A DNA stretch of 64,000 bases from Phytophthora quininea. Lineage: Eukaryota; Oomycota; Peronosporomycetes; Peronosporales; Peronosporaceae. Positions within the stretch are counted from its first letter, which is position 1; the number at the start of each line of letters is the position of its first letter. Below, piece after piece: positions 35,601 through 48,185 of this stretch. Under the pieces are notes generated by a model. It was given only the letters and a program-made list of their open reading frames with translations. It had not been told where the DNA came from and searched no databases. The position numbers were made by a program, and so were the translations under genes. The stretch is from the NCBI GenBank assembly GCA_011947345.1, contig JAAVTG010000666.1, positions 124,001 to 188,000 of the forward strand. Direction: 5' to 3'.

Positions 35601-38600
35601 CCATCGGCGCACAAAACTTCCCGGGGTATACGCTTCCACAGTCACGTAGGCCTGCGGTCCCGAGTTCAAACCAAACAACGCGGTTGCCGCCGAATAATAC
35701 GACGACGACGGGTTACATACCACACGAGTGAACGGAGCGGCAGTCGCAGTGCACGTTGCCGTCGCTGCCGACGTACAAGTCGTCGAAGCAATCGCCGTCG
35801 AAGACCACTGCGCAGGAACCACAGTGCTTCCACAAGAGCTGGTGCTAGCATCGTACGTGGCCGTCGACGTGTAGAACACCGCAGGTGACGTTCCTGTTGC
35901 AGTCACCTTCTTGTCCAGAACGCCGTTCGCAGCAGTGCAGTCATTCGTCGTCAACTGCGCTGCTGTCGCATCCACCACTACAACCTCACCAGCACTGCAT
36001 GCTGTGTCCGTGTACGTTTTCACGACGGTTCTGGTGGCCGTCGTCACCGCCTTGAAACTTCCACTTCCAGTTACGTGGCAATTGCCATCCGCCGCATACG
36101 TTACGATGCTCACCAAATCCGTCAATGCACACGACTGCGACGGAACATACGACTCCACCGTTACGTACGCTTGAGAACCAGATGAAAGCCCAAATGATGC
36201 TGCTATCGCCGAGTAGTACGTAGTCGACGGATTACATACCACACGAGTGAACGGAGCGGCAGTCGCAGTGCACGTTGCCGTCGCTGCCGACGTACAAGTC
36301 GTCGAAGCAATCGCCGTCGAAGACCACTGCGCAGGAACCACAGTGCTTCCACAAGAGCTGGTGCTAGCATCGTACGTGGCCGTCGACGTGTAGAACATCG
36401 CAGGTGTCACTCCCGTTGCAGTCACCTTCTTGTCCAGAACGCCGTTCGCAGCAGTGCAGTCATTCGTCGTCAACTGCGCTGCTGTCGCATCCACCACTAC
36501 AACCTCGCCACCGCCACATAGCGTATCCGCATAGGTCTTCACGACAGTTCTAGAAGTAGTTCTTAAGGCCTTAAAACTTGAAGACGTCCCCGTAACGTGA
36601 CACTTTCCGTCGGCTTCATACGTCGTGATACTCACAATGTCCATCGGCGCACAAAACTTCCCGGGGTATACGCTTCCACAGTCACGTAGGCCTGCGGTCC
36701 CGAGTTCAAACCAAACAACGCGGTTGCCGCCGAATAATACGACGACGACGGGTTACATACCACACGAGTGAACGGAGCGGCAGTCGCAGTGCACGTTGCC
36801 GTCGCTGCCGACGTACAAGTCGTCGAAGCAATCGCCGTCGAAGACCACTGCGCAGGAACCACAGTGCTTCCACAAGAGCTGGTGCTGGCATCGTACGTGG
36901 CCGTCGACGTGTAGAACACCGCAGGTGACGTTCCTGTTGCAGTCACCTTCTTGTCCAGAACGCCGTTCGCAGCAGTGCAATCATTCGTCGTCAACTGCGC
37001 TGCTGTCGCATCCACCACTACAACCTCACCAGCACTGCATGCTGTGTCCGTGTACGTTTTCACGACGGTTCTGGTGGCCGTCGTCACCGCCTTGAAACTT
37101 CCACTTCCAGTGATATGACACTTTCCGTCGGCTTCATACGTCGTGATACTCACAATGTCCATCGGCGCACAAAACTTCCCGGGGTATACGCTTCCACAGT
37201 CACGTAGGCCTGCGGTCCCGAGTTCAAACCAAACAACGCGGTTGCCGCCGAATAATACGACGACGACGGGTTACATACCACACGAGTGAACGGAGCGGCA
37301 GTCGCAGTGCACGTTGCCGTCGCTGCCGACGTACAAGTCGTCGAAGCAATCGCCGTCGAAGACCACTGCGCAGGAACCACAGTGCTTCCACAAGAGCTGG
37401 TGCTAGCATCGTACGTGGCCGTCGACGTGTAGAACACCGCAGGAGACGTTCCTGTTGCAGTCACCTTCTTGTCCAGAACGCCGTTCGCAGCAGTGCAGTC
37501 ATTCGTCGTCAACTGCGCTGCTGTCGCATCCACCACTACAACCTCACCAGCACTGCATGCTGTGTCCGTGTACGTTTTCACGACGGTTCTGATGGCCGTC
37601 GTCACCGCCTTGAAACTTCCACTTCCAGTGATATGACACTTTCCGTCGGCTTCATACGTCGTGATACTCACAATGTCCATCGGCGCACAAAACTTCCCGG
37701 GGTATACGCTTCCACAGTCACGTAGGCCTGCGGTCCCGAGTTCAAACCAAACAACGCGGTTGCCGCCGAATAATACGACGACGACGGGTTACATACCACA
37801 CGAGTGAACGGAGCGGCAGTCGCAGTGCACGTTGCCGTCGCTGCCGACGTACAAGTCGTCGAAGCAATCGCCGTCGAAGACCACTGCGCAGGAACCACAG
37901 TGCTTCCACAAGAGCTGGTGCTAGCATCGTACGTGGCCGTCGACGTGTAGAACACCGCAGGTGACGTTCCTGTTGCAGTCACCTTCTTGTCCAGAACGCC
38001 GTTCGCAGCAGTGCAGTCATTCGTCGTCAACTGCGCTGCTGTCGCATCCACCACTACAACCTCACCAGCACTGCATGCTGTGTCCGTGTACGTTTTCACG
38101 ACGGTTCTGATGGCCGTCGTCACCGCCTTGAAACTTCCACTTCCAGTGATATGACACTTTCCGTCGGCTTCATACGTCGTGATACTCACAATGTCCATCG
38201 GCGCACAAAACTTCCCGGGGTATACGCTTCCACAGTCACGTAGGCCTGCGGTCCCGAGTTCAAACCAAACAACGCGGTTGCCGCCGAATAATACGACGAC
38301 GACGGGTTACATACCACACGAGTGAACGGAGCGGCAGTCGCAGTGCACGTTGCCGTCGCTGCCGACGTACAAGTCGTCGAAGCAATCGCCGTCGAAGACC
38401 ACTGCGCAGGAACCACAGTGCTTCCACAAGAGCTGGTGCTAGCATCGTACGTGGCCGTCGACGTGTAGAACAACGAGGTAGTTCCTGTTGCAGTCACCTT
38501 CTTGTTCAACACCCCGTTCGCAGTGCAATCATTCGTCGTCAACTGCGCTGCTGTCGCATCCACCACTACAACCTCACCAGCACTACATGCTGTGTCCGTG

Positions 38601-41600
38601 TACGTTTTCACGACGGTTCTGGTGGCCGTCGTCACCGCCTTGAAACTTCCGCTTCCAGTTACGTGGCACGCGCCATCCGCCGCATACGTTACGATGCTCA
38701 CCAAATCTGTCAACGCACACGATTGCGTCGGAACATACGACTCCACCGTCACGTACGCCTGTGATCCAGCATTCGAGCCGAACAACGAAGTCGCAGACGA
38801 GTAATAGGCCGATAAGGATGCACTGCACACAACACGAGTGTACGGAGCAGAACTAGCCGTGCACGTCGCCGTCGCAACCGACGTACAAGTCGTCGAAGCA
38901 ATCGCCGTCGAAGACCACTGCGCAGGAACCACACTACTTCCACAAGAGCTGGTGCTGGCATCGTACGTGGCCGTCGACGTGAAATACATCGGCGTCGTTC
39001 CTGTAGCAGTCACCTTCTTATTCAACACCCCGTTCGCAGTGCAATCATTCGTCGTCAACTGCGCTGCTGTCGCATCCACCACTACAGCCTCACCAGCACT
39101 ACATGCTGTGTCCGTGTATGTCTTCACAGAGGTTCTGGTGGCCGTCGTCACCGCCTTGAAACTTCCGCTTCCAGTTACGTGGCACGCGCCATCCGCCGCA
39201 TACGTTACGATGCTCACCAAATCTGTCAACGCACACGATTGCGTCGGAACATACGACTCCACCGTCACGTACGCCTGTGATCCAGCATTCGAGCCGAACA
39301 ACGAAGTCGCAGACGAGTAATAGGCCGATAAGGATGCACTGCACACAACACGAGTGTACGGAGCAGAACTAGCCGTGCACGTCGCCGTCGCAACCGACGT
39401 ACAAGTCGTTGAAGCAATCGCCGTCGAAGACCACTGCGCAGGAACCACACTACTTCCACAAGAGCTGGTGCTGGCATCGTACGTGGCCGTCGACGTGAAA
39501 TACATCGGCGTCGTTCCTGTAGCAGTCACCTTCTTGTTCAACACCCCGTTCGCAGTGCAATCATTCGTCGTCAACTGCGCTGCTGTCGCATCCACCACTA
39601 CAGCCTCACCAGCACTACATGCTGTGTCCGTGTATGTCTTCACAGAGGTTCTGGTGGCCGTCGTCACCGCCTTGAAACTTCCGCTTCCAGTTACGTGGCA
39701 CGCGCCATCCGCCGCATACGTTACGATGCTCACCAAATCTGTCAACGCACACGATTGCGTCGGAACATACGACTCCACCGTCACGTACGCCTGTGATCCA
39801 GCATTCGAGCCGAACAACGAAGTCGCAGACGAGTAATAGGCCGATAAGGATGCACTGCACACAACACGAGTGTACGGAGCAGAACTAGCCGTGCACGTCG
39901 CCGTCGCAACCGACGTACAAGTCGTTGAAGCAATCGCCGTCGAAGACCACTGCGCAGGAACCACACTACTTCCACAAGAGCTGGTGCTGGCATCGTACGT
40001 GGCCGTCGACGTGAAATACATCGGCGTCGTTCCTGTAGCAGTCACCTTCTTGTTCAACACCCCGTTCGCAGTGCAATCATTCGTCGTCAACTGCGCTGCT
40101 GTCGCATCCACCACTACAGCCTCACCAGCACTACATGCTGTGTCCGTGTATGTCTTCACAGAGGTTCTGGTGGCCGTCGTCACCGCCTTGAAACTTCCGC
40201 TTCCAGTTACGTGGCACGCGCCATCCGCCGCATACGTTACGATGCTCACCAAATCTGTCAACGCACACGATTGCGTCGGAACATACGACTCCACCGTCAC
40301 GTACGCCTGTGATCCAGCATTCGAGCCGAACAACGAAGTCGCAGACGAGTAATAGGCCGATAAGGATGCACTGCACACAACACGAGTGTACGGAGCAGAA
40401 CTAGCCGTGCACGTCGCCGTCGCAACCGACGTACAAGCCGTTGAAGCAATCGCCGTCGAAGACCACTGCGCAGGAACCACACTACTTCCACAAGAGCTGG
40501 TGCTGGCATCGTACGTGGCCGTCGACGTGAAATACATCGGCGTCGTTCCTGTAGCAGTCACCTTCTTATCCAACACCCCGTTCGCAGTGCAATCATTCGT
40601 TGTCAACTGCGCTGCTGTCGCATCCAGAACGACGGTTTCACCAGCACTACATGCCGTGTCCGTGTATGTCTTCACAGAGGTTCTGGTGGCCGTCGTCACC
40701 GCCTTAAAGCTTCCGCTTCCAGTAATGTGGCAATTGCCATCCGCCTCGAAAGTAACGATGCTCGCCAAATCCGTAGGAGCGCACAACTTACTTGCAGTAT
40801 AGGATTCTATAGTGACGTACGCCCCGAATTAGCGCCAAACAACGTAGTCGCAGACGAGTAATAGGCCGATAAGGATGCACTGCACACCACGCGAGTGTAC
40901 GGAGCAGAACTAGCCGTGCACGTCGCCGTCGCAACCGACGTACAAGTCGTCGAAGCAATCGCCGTCGAAGACCACTGCGCAGGAACCACACTGCCTCCAC
41001 AAGAGCTGGTGCTGCTATCATACGTGGCCGTCGATGTCAAGTACATCGGCGTCGTTCCTGTAGCAGTCACCTTCTTATTCAACACCCCGTTCGCAGTGCA
41101 ATCATTCGTCGTCAACTGTGCTGCTGTCGCATCCAGAACGACATTCTCACCAGCACTGCATGCCGTGTCCGTGTATGTTTTCACCACGGTTCGAGTGGCC
41201 GTCGTCACCGCCTTGAAACTTCCGCTTCCAGTAATGTGGCAATTGCCATCCGCCTCGTAGGTAACGACGCTCGCCAAATCCGTAGGAGCGCACAACTTAC
41301 CTGCAGTATAGGATTCTATAGTGACGTACGCCCCGAATTAGCGCCAAACAACGTAGTCGCAGACGAGTAATAGGCCGATAAGGATGCACTGCACACAACA
41401 CGAGTGTACGGAGCAGAACTAGCCGTGCACGTCGCCGTAGCTGCCGACGTACAAGTCGTTGAAGCAATCGCCGTCGAAGACCACTGCGCAGGAACCACAC
41501 TACTTCCACAAGAGCTGGTGCTGCTATCATACGTGGCTGTTGACGTGAAATACATCGGCGTCGTTCCTGTTGCAGTCACCTTCTTGTTGGGAATTGTATT

Positions 41601-42139
41601 TGCGCTGCAGCTATTAGAACCCAGCTGCGCTGCTGTCGCATCCAGAACGACAGTTTCACCAGCACTGCATGCCGTGTCCGTGTACGTCTTCACGGTAGTT
41701 CTGGAGGACGTCGTCACGGCCTTGAAGCTTCCACCAGTAATAATGTGGCAATTGCCATCAGCGAGGTACGTCGAAATACCAGAAAGAGCAACCGCCAGGC
41801 ATGTGTTGTCCGATGAACTGTACGAGTTAATGGTCACGTACGCAGAGCCGAAAGCAGTAGTGGCATCCCCGAATAGCTGCTATCAGTGCTGCAGACTGTT
41901 ATCGTGTACGGAGACCCACTCTGTGTACAGGTGGAAGTACTTGTAAGCGCCGTTACTGAGGAACAATCAGCGGCAGCTAAATTCGTCGTTTTCCACAAAG
42001 ACGGAGCATGGGCGGTATCACAAGAACTCGAGTCGAATGTAGCGGTTGAGACGTAGCCTGTTGCTTGAACGACGCTAGCTCGCTCTATGAAAAGAAGAGC
42101 GGCGATACCCCACGACTCCCGCAGTCTTGACAGCTTCAT
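32658..42139 (-). CDS. Giant Cys/Thr-rich repeat surface protein, GPI-anchored, about 3,160 residues
   Basis: The start at 42139 gives MKLSRLRESWGIAALLFIER, a signal peptide. Then come a half unit and about 18 tandem units of 170-173 residues. A typical unit runs from AYVTVESY through C-PTDLVSI, YAADGKCHITGSGSFKAVTT, KTYTDTACSAGE, TTNDC, FYTSTATYD, SSCGS, TTCTSAATATC and RVVCNPS. Each unit has about eight Cys, so stacked disulphide-bonded domains are likely. The C-terminus is a Thr/Pro/Ser mucin-like stalk (TPTTTTSTGTAK) and a hydrophobic end (LLAIVLAWLSWVAVILL), a GPI-anchor signal. This suggests a wall- or cell-surface adhesin. Run-length shifts at 41867-41870, 41331-41334, 40822-40825, five identical CCC sites (38213, 37695, 37178, 36660, 35620) and TTTTT 33854-33858 break the frame; two more near 33690 and 33275 differ in type. 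No family name recognised. Confidence 0.8.
35592..38230 (-). repeat. Tandem 518-bp repeat block (sub-family A) inside the surface-protein gene
   Basis: Near-identical units recur at about 38186, 37668 and 37150 with a period of exactly 518 bp to the next unit at 36632. A diverged unit lies between 36632 and 35592. Because 518 is not a multiple of three, each unit ends the frame at the same point (PGSFVRRWTL). Adding one base to the CCC beside GGGG gives 519 bp, 173 codons. Confidence 0.9.
38650..40780 (-). repeat. Tandem 516-bp repeat block (sub-family B) inside the surface-protein gene
   Basis: Four near-identical units have an exact 516-bp period (172 codons), so the frame stays open through the block. 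They are distinguished by YVPTQSCALTDL and CHVTGSG. On the opposite strand they produce four identical 160-residue shadow frames, which are not genes. Confidence 0.9.
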
Positions 42140-45100
42140 GGCCCTGAAACGCAAAAACACTCCTTTGGCTTCAGTGGGCAAGTTGCAGAGTGACATGGCC
42201 AAAGCTGGAGGGCGCCAAACGGGTTTCCACATCGAAACCCGCCATTGCAATACTTGGCTTCAGTATATTTGACTTGGTTTTAGTATGGAAAATCCGCGAC
42301 GCTTCAATAAAAGATCCACGACCCTCTCATTGAGCAACTACAATATTGCAGAAAAGTATTAAACAATATATTTCCTGCAATATTTAATAATACTATACAA
42401 TAAATCAATATTGTAAATGCACTACAATAAAACATTTTTAGAAACACGATTTAATCAGCACTGATTAATCGGCAGATTTTATCCTACGGTTAAACCCCGA
42501 GTTTTAAAATAAGACGTGTGAACTCCTTCATTCCCACAGCGCAAAGACGGAACGCCTTAAGCCCCGGCACGATTGTCTAGGTGTATGCGCTGTGTGTTGG
42601 AAGGATATTGTACTGGCTTCCGTAATTGCGAAATTACATAGCAGCGCGAAATTGGAATGTATATACGGACGTAGTCGAGCAGATCCAGCATATCTGACCT
42701 GTAACTTGGATCTGCGTTGACACTGGAACATGCACGATGGAAGATCCATGTGGTGATGCTAATTTGGATTTTCTGTGGGTAGCAAACCCCGCACTGTGAT
42801 TGGTTCGATTTTAACTTTGTGGATGAGTGGTTGTGGATGAGTGGTTGTGGAGACGTGCGACTGGTTGGGACGATACTATGGCGGAAGTCCTTCCAAGGAT
42901 GGCTAGGTTTCGGAAGCCTGCGTCGGGAATATGTGTGGTGAAGCGGTTTTCCAGAATTTTGTCAGAGCGCCATGGGTCAGTGAAGCAGGAGCCAGGATGA
43001 CAGGGATCTATACGGGATCCAAGTTGATCCACATAAAGTTGGAGTGATCTGAAGCTGCCCGGCCTAGATCTCGGTGTGGAGCGCACCAGCTGTTGATCTG
43101 GCACGAGATCAGCCCAAGGAGCTAGGATATCCAGTGCGGCAGCATAGATCTGGCGGTATGATAGACTTTAGGATGGGATACAACCATAATTTGCTTAATA
43201 CAGAGTCGAATTTGCCTCATATTACGCAAGAGCCCTTTCAAAGCGTCAAAGAAGCGGGGAACTACATCGGCCCCCTTTCTCAAAGTGAGGATCACCAGGA
43301 CCTAGCAACGCTAGAGTCATCCGGGATGTATTTTGGCCGGATCCAAGGTCTACTGGAGCAACTACTTGGCCAGGACGACCGATCGACCCCCAAGATCAAT
43401 GGAAGTGTCAAGTAACGAAAAGGAAGCGAAAACACGCCACTCTAGGCAGATCCAACATCTTCGCAGCACCCGAAAAGCAGATCCAGCCCGCCGACGTGTA
43501 CACAAGGTGAGTGCAAGTTCAGTCGATCACAGATTATCGGAGTACCCCTTCAGTTAGTCAGTGTCTGGGCGCAGTGGAAGCGGATTTTGATAATCCCGCT
43601 ATACCACATATGTGAATCCCAAAACCGCACCTCGTCCGTCAGCAAGTGCCGAGAGCTGGGCGAAAATCACATCGAGGGAACGTATTCCCTCTGCGACTTG
43701 TGTAACCTTGGCCCCAAAGGGCACGATGAGTGTGACGCTAGACCCAGTCTTCCCCACAAAAGCACGTGCTACACAACACACTATAAGAAGTTACTACGCT
43801 TGACGAAGAAGGATCCCCGATGCACAATAATCCTGGAACCGGATTCGGTACCCTGGACTCAGGGTTGCGTTCGAGGATGACCAATCCCTGAGCCGTGAGT
43901 CTGGATGCACAGAATTGTGAAAGTTCTCTGAATTTTACTTTCAGAGTTCATAAGGGAACTACCTCGACTCTGATCGAGCAAGAAGGTCTAATTTCTCAAA
44001 AAAACGTTATGATCACTTTGGCTCAAACTTTCATTGCAAGAAATAATAACACAGCTCGAAATCTCAAAAACCCAGCCGTATTTTTGCTTTCGGTCTACCT
44101 GACACAATCAACCATCTTCAACCTGCAATGCTAGTGCGAGGTAGACCACTTTTCCCATACAAGCAACAAGATCAGCTCACTGCAATAGTTAATTCCAAGT
44201 TTAAAATAATGGTGTTTCTTCAGAAGAGTTCAGGTGACAAGCAGCAACACGCGTAATTTACGCTCATCAAAGCTGGATAGAACCCGAACTCACTGGGTGG
44301 GTGTGGCAGCAATTTCACAAAGTTTGGCAGTAGTCAACTGTTCTATTCGACGACTACTGTACTTTACGATGGAACCAATATACAAATCCGCTAACTACTA
44401 GTAGTTCATCATTTTCAAGTCAACCAAATACTCCGCGACGGCAACGCCACAAATACAATCGGGAACTTAACATTGTCACCACTGCGCAGCAGATGCCGAA
44501 TATCTTCACAAACTAAACAAAGCCTTAACTCATCAACAACGAACAATTTGTAATTGTAGCAACAGCTCATTCACAATAAATTTCAGCGCTTCTTGGTCTT
44601 CAGAACTTGAACATTGCTAATCCAGGAGTATCTGATCCAGAAACCATGATCCAGAAATGTCTGAACCAGGCAGTCTGGTACAATGTTCTTTGGCGAAATT
44701 CATCAAACCCCAGTCATGGATCAGGGCTCTGGTTCATCCATATTCAGCATCGCGGTCATAGATCAAAGATTTCAAAACAGCGGCAACGTGGTAACAATGT
44801 ACACACATCCCTCAATCTGAAGTCCGAGCTAGGCTCAAGGGCCAGAGAGTCTCGACCTAGAATCCGAGAAATATTCTCGGATCAGGGAGCCACATAACTT
44901 CGATCAAGGATCTCGTGACCTTGAAAGCTTGATTCAGGGTTCTGGTTGCTCGTCCAGGGCTGCATACCTTGCATGTCCTGGAATATGGTCTTTTGTTGAA
45001 GTTGAAAACTGTAGATCCTTGGTTATCAGTGCCAGAATCAAGGTTTTCATAATATATCCTTGAATTCCGGGACAGATTCAGGGTTTAGGTGCTGGTCTAG

Positions 45101-45450
45101 GGAGTTTTTCAGCTGATTGTTGTATATAACGTGTCAAGCCAAGCGGGAAGCACTGTCCGATACATTCGCGGCAGGCTTTTGAGGGAAACCCGCGTCAGGA
45201 CGAGGGGCGACTTGGACGGAGCGTCTAACTCAAGGGTCCTGAACGTGCATGTTCAAAACCAGACACTTCCAAGTCTAGGGCCCATGCTTGACTCAGCAAC
45301 CCAACCAGAAAACGACCAATCATTCCACATTTCTGTCCCACACCATATGTCGCACTGACTCTAATACTAAGCCAATCAGAGTGCATATGTTCTTTTCAGC
45401 CAATCAGAACACCATCATCATGAATCTTTGGACATTTTTGAGAGCGCCTC
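42140..45450. other. Gene-poor region, mostly without recognisable content
   Basis: This holds the promoter side of the giant surface-protein gene, then low-complexity and degenerate sequence. A strongly AT-rich patch lies at about 42340-42500 (repeated AATATT and TTAAT words). A 15-bp unit of the form GTGGATGAGTGGTT is tandemly repeated at about 42820-42856. No convincing gene is visible. Confidence 0.6.
43450..43610. repeat. Dispersed repeat, copy 1 (possible LTR fragment)
   Basis: This shares ordered words with 62210-62370: GTACACAAGGTGAG, ATCGGAGTACCCCT, GTTAGTC, GTCTGGGC and ATCCCGCT, at the same spacing. It is probably part of a retrotransposon end. Confidence 0.6.
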
Positions 45451-46400
45451 GTGTCAGATTCCACGTCTGCAGCGGGTGCTAAGAGTCCGAGATCAGAGTT
45501 GGATGGACCCAGGTCGAGTACGCGGGATGATTCTCGTCGTAATTACCCTAGAGCGCTAGAGCCGATATACGTAATGAACGCACTCATCGGCCTCGGAGGT
45601 CTACCCGTTCAGGAAGTTCCCGCCACGGTTCGGAGACTTCTCGCACTTCGGGATCATCCCAGGTGGCGCTGAACATGATGCAACAGGAGCAAGAGAATCT
45701 GGAACAGATGCGGAAGGACGCGGAGCTGGAACATCAGCGAGCTTGTAAAAGCCATAAGTAGTCTCAGGATGAGCAGCGTCGGCAGATGCAGCAGTTCATG
45801 ATCAACTTGCTCGCTTCCCAGCGACTAGCTGAAGCTGCGAATCCGCCCGTTGCGCCTGAAAGTGTGGATCCAGAAGTTGTCTTGCAGCGGGAACGTGAAG
45901 CCATACGAATCGCATTCGAACGGAGTTGGCACGAGCGACAGGCCCAAACCGACCCCGAGCGTGCCCAAGCTGATGCTGAGCTCTTCAAGTCCGAAACGCT
46001 GAAGCGTCGGAGACTGACTGCGCAGGCCGAACAGCGTCGTCTTCGAGACCAGATCCGACAACGGGAATTGGAGGAGCAGGACCGAGTCGCAGAATAGCGC
46101 GTGAGAGAATCTCAGGAGCCAGCTGACTCCAAATCGGGGCCAACACTGTTCTGCAACTGGCCGCGCCCGCGACGTGAGCACAACCTCTGCCTCCACGCAG
46201 GGTTCGCAAGCGTCGCCGGCGATGAGCAAGGCGCAGCAGAGGGATATGCTGTGAAGACGGAGGCGGCGTTGAAGATGGAGATAGCAGTTCCTGGAGCCTC
46301 GAAGACCACGGACTCCGCGGCGAAGAAGCAGGCTGCACTGTGGTATAGCGATTTGCCTGGGAAGCGGGGGTGAGTCGTCAGCCATCGCACTTGGTAGTGA
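45451..46400 (+). mobile_element. Degenerate Gln/Glu-rich coiled-coil fragment, probably retroelement gag-related
   Basis: Broken frames give a Pro/Arg/Ser-rich start, a coiled stretch (MQQEQENLEQMRKDAELE, stop at about 45761) and a second (DPEVVLQREREAIRIAFERS ... RLRDQIRQRELEEQDR). The composition fits the N-terminal part of gypsy gag polyproteins, but no conserved motif is present. Confidence 0.35.
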
Positions 46401-48180
46401 GGATTCGCTCGTGGTCATCTCTAACGGATTCGACCCTGATTGTCTGGATTTTTAAGTCTGGCGAGATCTCAATTGTTATGACCGAGGGATCACTTTTGTG
46501 GATTGGCTCAACGGAAGGCACTGTGATTGGTTATTATCAAAACCTCCGATGACTCGTTGACGTCATCATTACAACGGACAAAGATCCAGGCAGCCCTTGC
46601 CATGCCTCGGCGACTGTTGGGAGCTCTTGCTTTATCTAATCCCACCTGTACAGATGATTCTGTCCAAATACCAAGCGAAATATGGGCAGAGTCAGCGACG
46701 CCGCCCACCCGAAGATTAATGACGAAGCGGCGGTTCACAATAGTGGCCATTTAGAGGTAGTGACCCACAACGAACCTTCGCCTCACGTTACAACTGGTCC
46801 AAATGGATATCCGTTATCCACATGGCGGAGGCGATGTTCACCCTCGCATCTTGGAAAATATCCACATTACAGTAAAAAAACGGATCTCAGGAGCGGTTTG
46901 CCTTGCAGATTGGAGAGTCACTGGCCCATCAGACTGTGTGGAAGCGTTTCCTGTTGGACCCTCTTTGAGTAGGGAAAACAGCTTTAGGTAGTATACATCA
47001 GTCCTTCGTAAATGGCTAATTCGATGCCTGTTGATAAGAGAGGTTGCCAGTGCCTTCATTGGACCCCGATGGGGAAATCAAATAAAGGACAGGACCGTGC
47101 AAGTCTCTTGAAAACCTGTTATAAGCTGGCGCAGCAAGGGGGAAAGCCTGAATGCCAAACATATATCCGCCATTCGGAATCTTCGCGGAAGCAGATAGCT
47201 CCATTGATAGATCTCCGTGACCGTTGGGAAAGCTCGTTAGCTACAGCCCGAAACCTCGATGACTCCTAGAAAGGCTCGGTAGCAACGACCCGACCTTTCG
47301 AAACCTCGGTGACCAGTCTGGGAGCTCAGCGACTCTTCACTGACCTCAGGGGTGGGCTCAACGAGGTCGCAGTTAGGAAACGGATCATATTTCACTGCAT
47401 ATTTGTATGAAAAGTTGGAAATATAGGATATACATAAGCCCGAAAGGGCACTACATATATACAACAGAATTTTCCCTCAAGCACACAAGGGCCAAGCCCG
47501 GCAGCGGAGTCGTCTTCGGTATGTTGCGTCTGCATCCGCCAGTTTGAGCGGGTTATGTCTGTCGGTGGGCACGTTTATCCGTGAGGAATGTGCTCGCCCC
47601 TCAACCAAGCCAAGAGTTTGTGGCAAGGTTGAGTGTACATATCGTGACGGCTGAATTGCTAGCGCTTGTATTTGGGGTCGGTTGTCTCCCCCGCTTCTCA
47701 CTGAGACCTCGGTGGACTCGCAGCCGGCCTTAATTAGCTTTGGACCCTTCTGCTGTTGGGCCAGCGAGGTTTGGCGTGCTAGCGAGCTCGTGCTAGTGGC
47801 GTCTGTTTTCTCGGGAAGTTAGCGTGGACGGATCGCAAGACCAGTCCGTCCCGGTGCAAGGGCTGAATCCGGGTCTTCTGATTTGAGCCCCAACTCTCGT
47901 TAACCTTCTTGGTTGACGTTTTGTTGTAGGTGAAACCTATTCGTACTACCAACGAGTTTACTCGTGGAGTTCTATACCACAGCGCGCTCACCCAAGAAGG
48001 GTGACAAAACATCTGGCTCCAATAGATCCCAGAAACTCTGTCTGATTCTGATCCTGAGTCTGACCCAAATTCAAGCTCCGGAGACGACCAGGCCGACGGA
48101 GACAATCCCAGTTTGAGTGACCCGAATAGCAGCATCGACGAAATAAAGGCGTGGTAGCGTCTCAGGCTGGAGGTGACCGG
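46401..48180. other. No recognisable gene
   Basis: All frames are short and without motifs. An acidic Ser/Asp-rich stretch near 48040-48150 (DPNSSSGDDQADGDNPS) probably belongs to the gag relic that follows. Confidence 0.5.
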
Positions 48181-48185
48181 ACGGT

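Noticed and set aside
35592..38198. Several separate 176-residue genes, each starting MDIVSITTYEADG and ending FVRRWTL
   Set aside because: The break is one missing base in a CCC run in each unit; with it restored, one frame continues. There are no signal peptides, promoters or spacers between units.
38838..40802. Four near-identical 138-160-residue plus-strand frames
   Set aside because: Complement of the 516-bp coding repeats; they repeat only because the sense repeats do.
32658..42139. CRISPR-like or satellite array
   Set aside because: The period is over 500 bp, the units code for protein, and there are no spacer/repeat alternations.
13471..45360. Shared word CATATGTCGCACTGACT near 13474 and 45346
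   Set aside because: Only about 17 bases match and the flanks differ; too short to call a repeat family.
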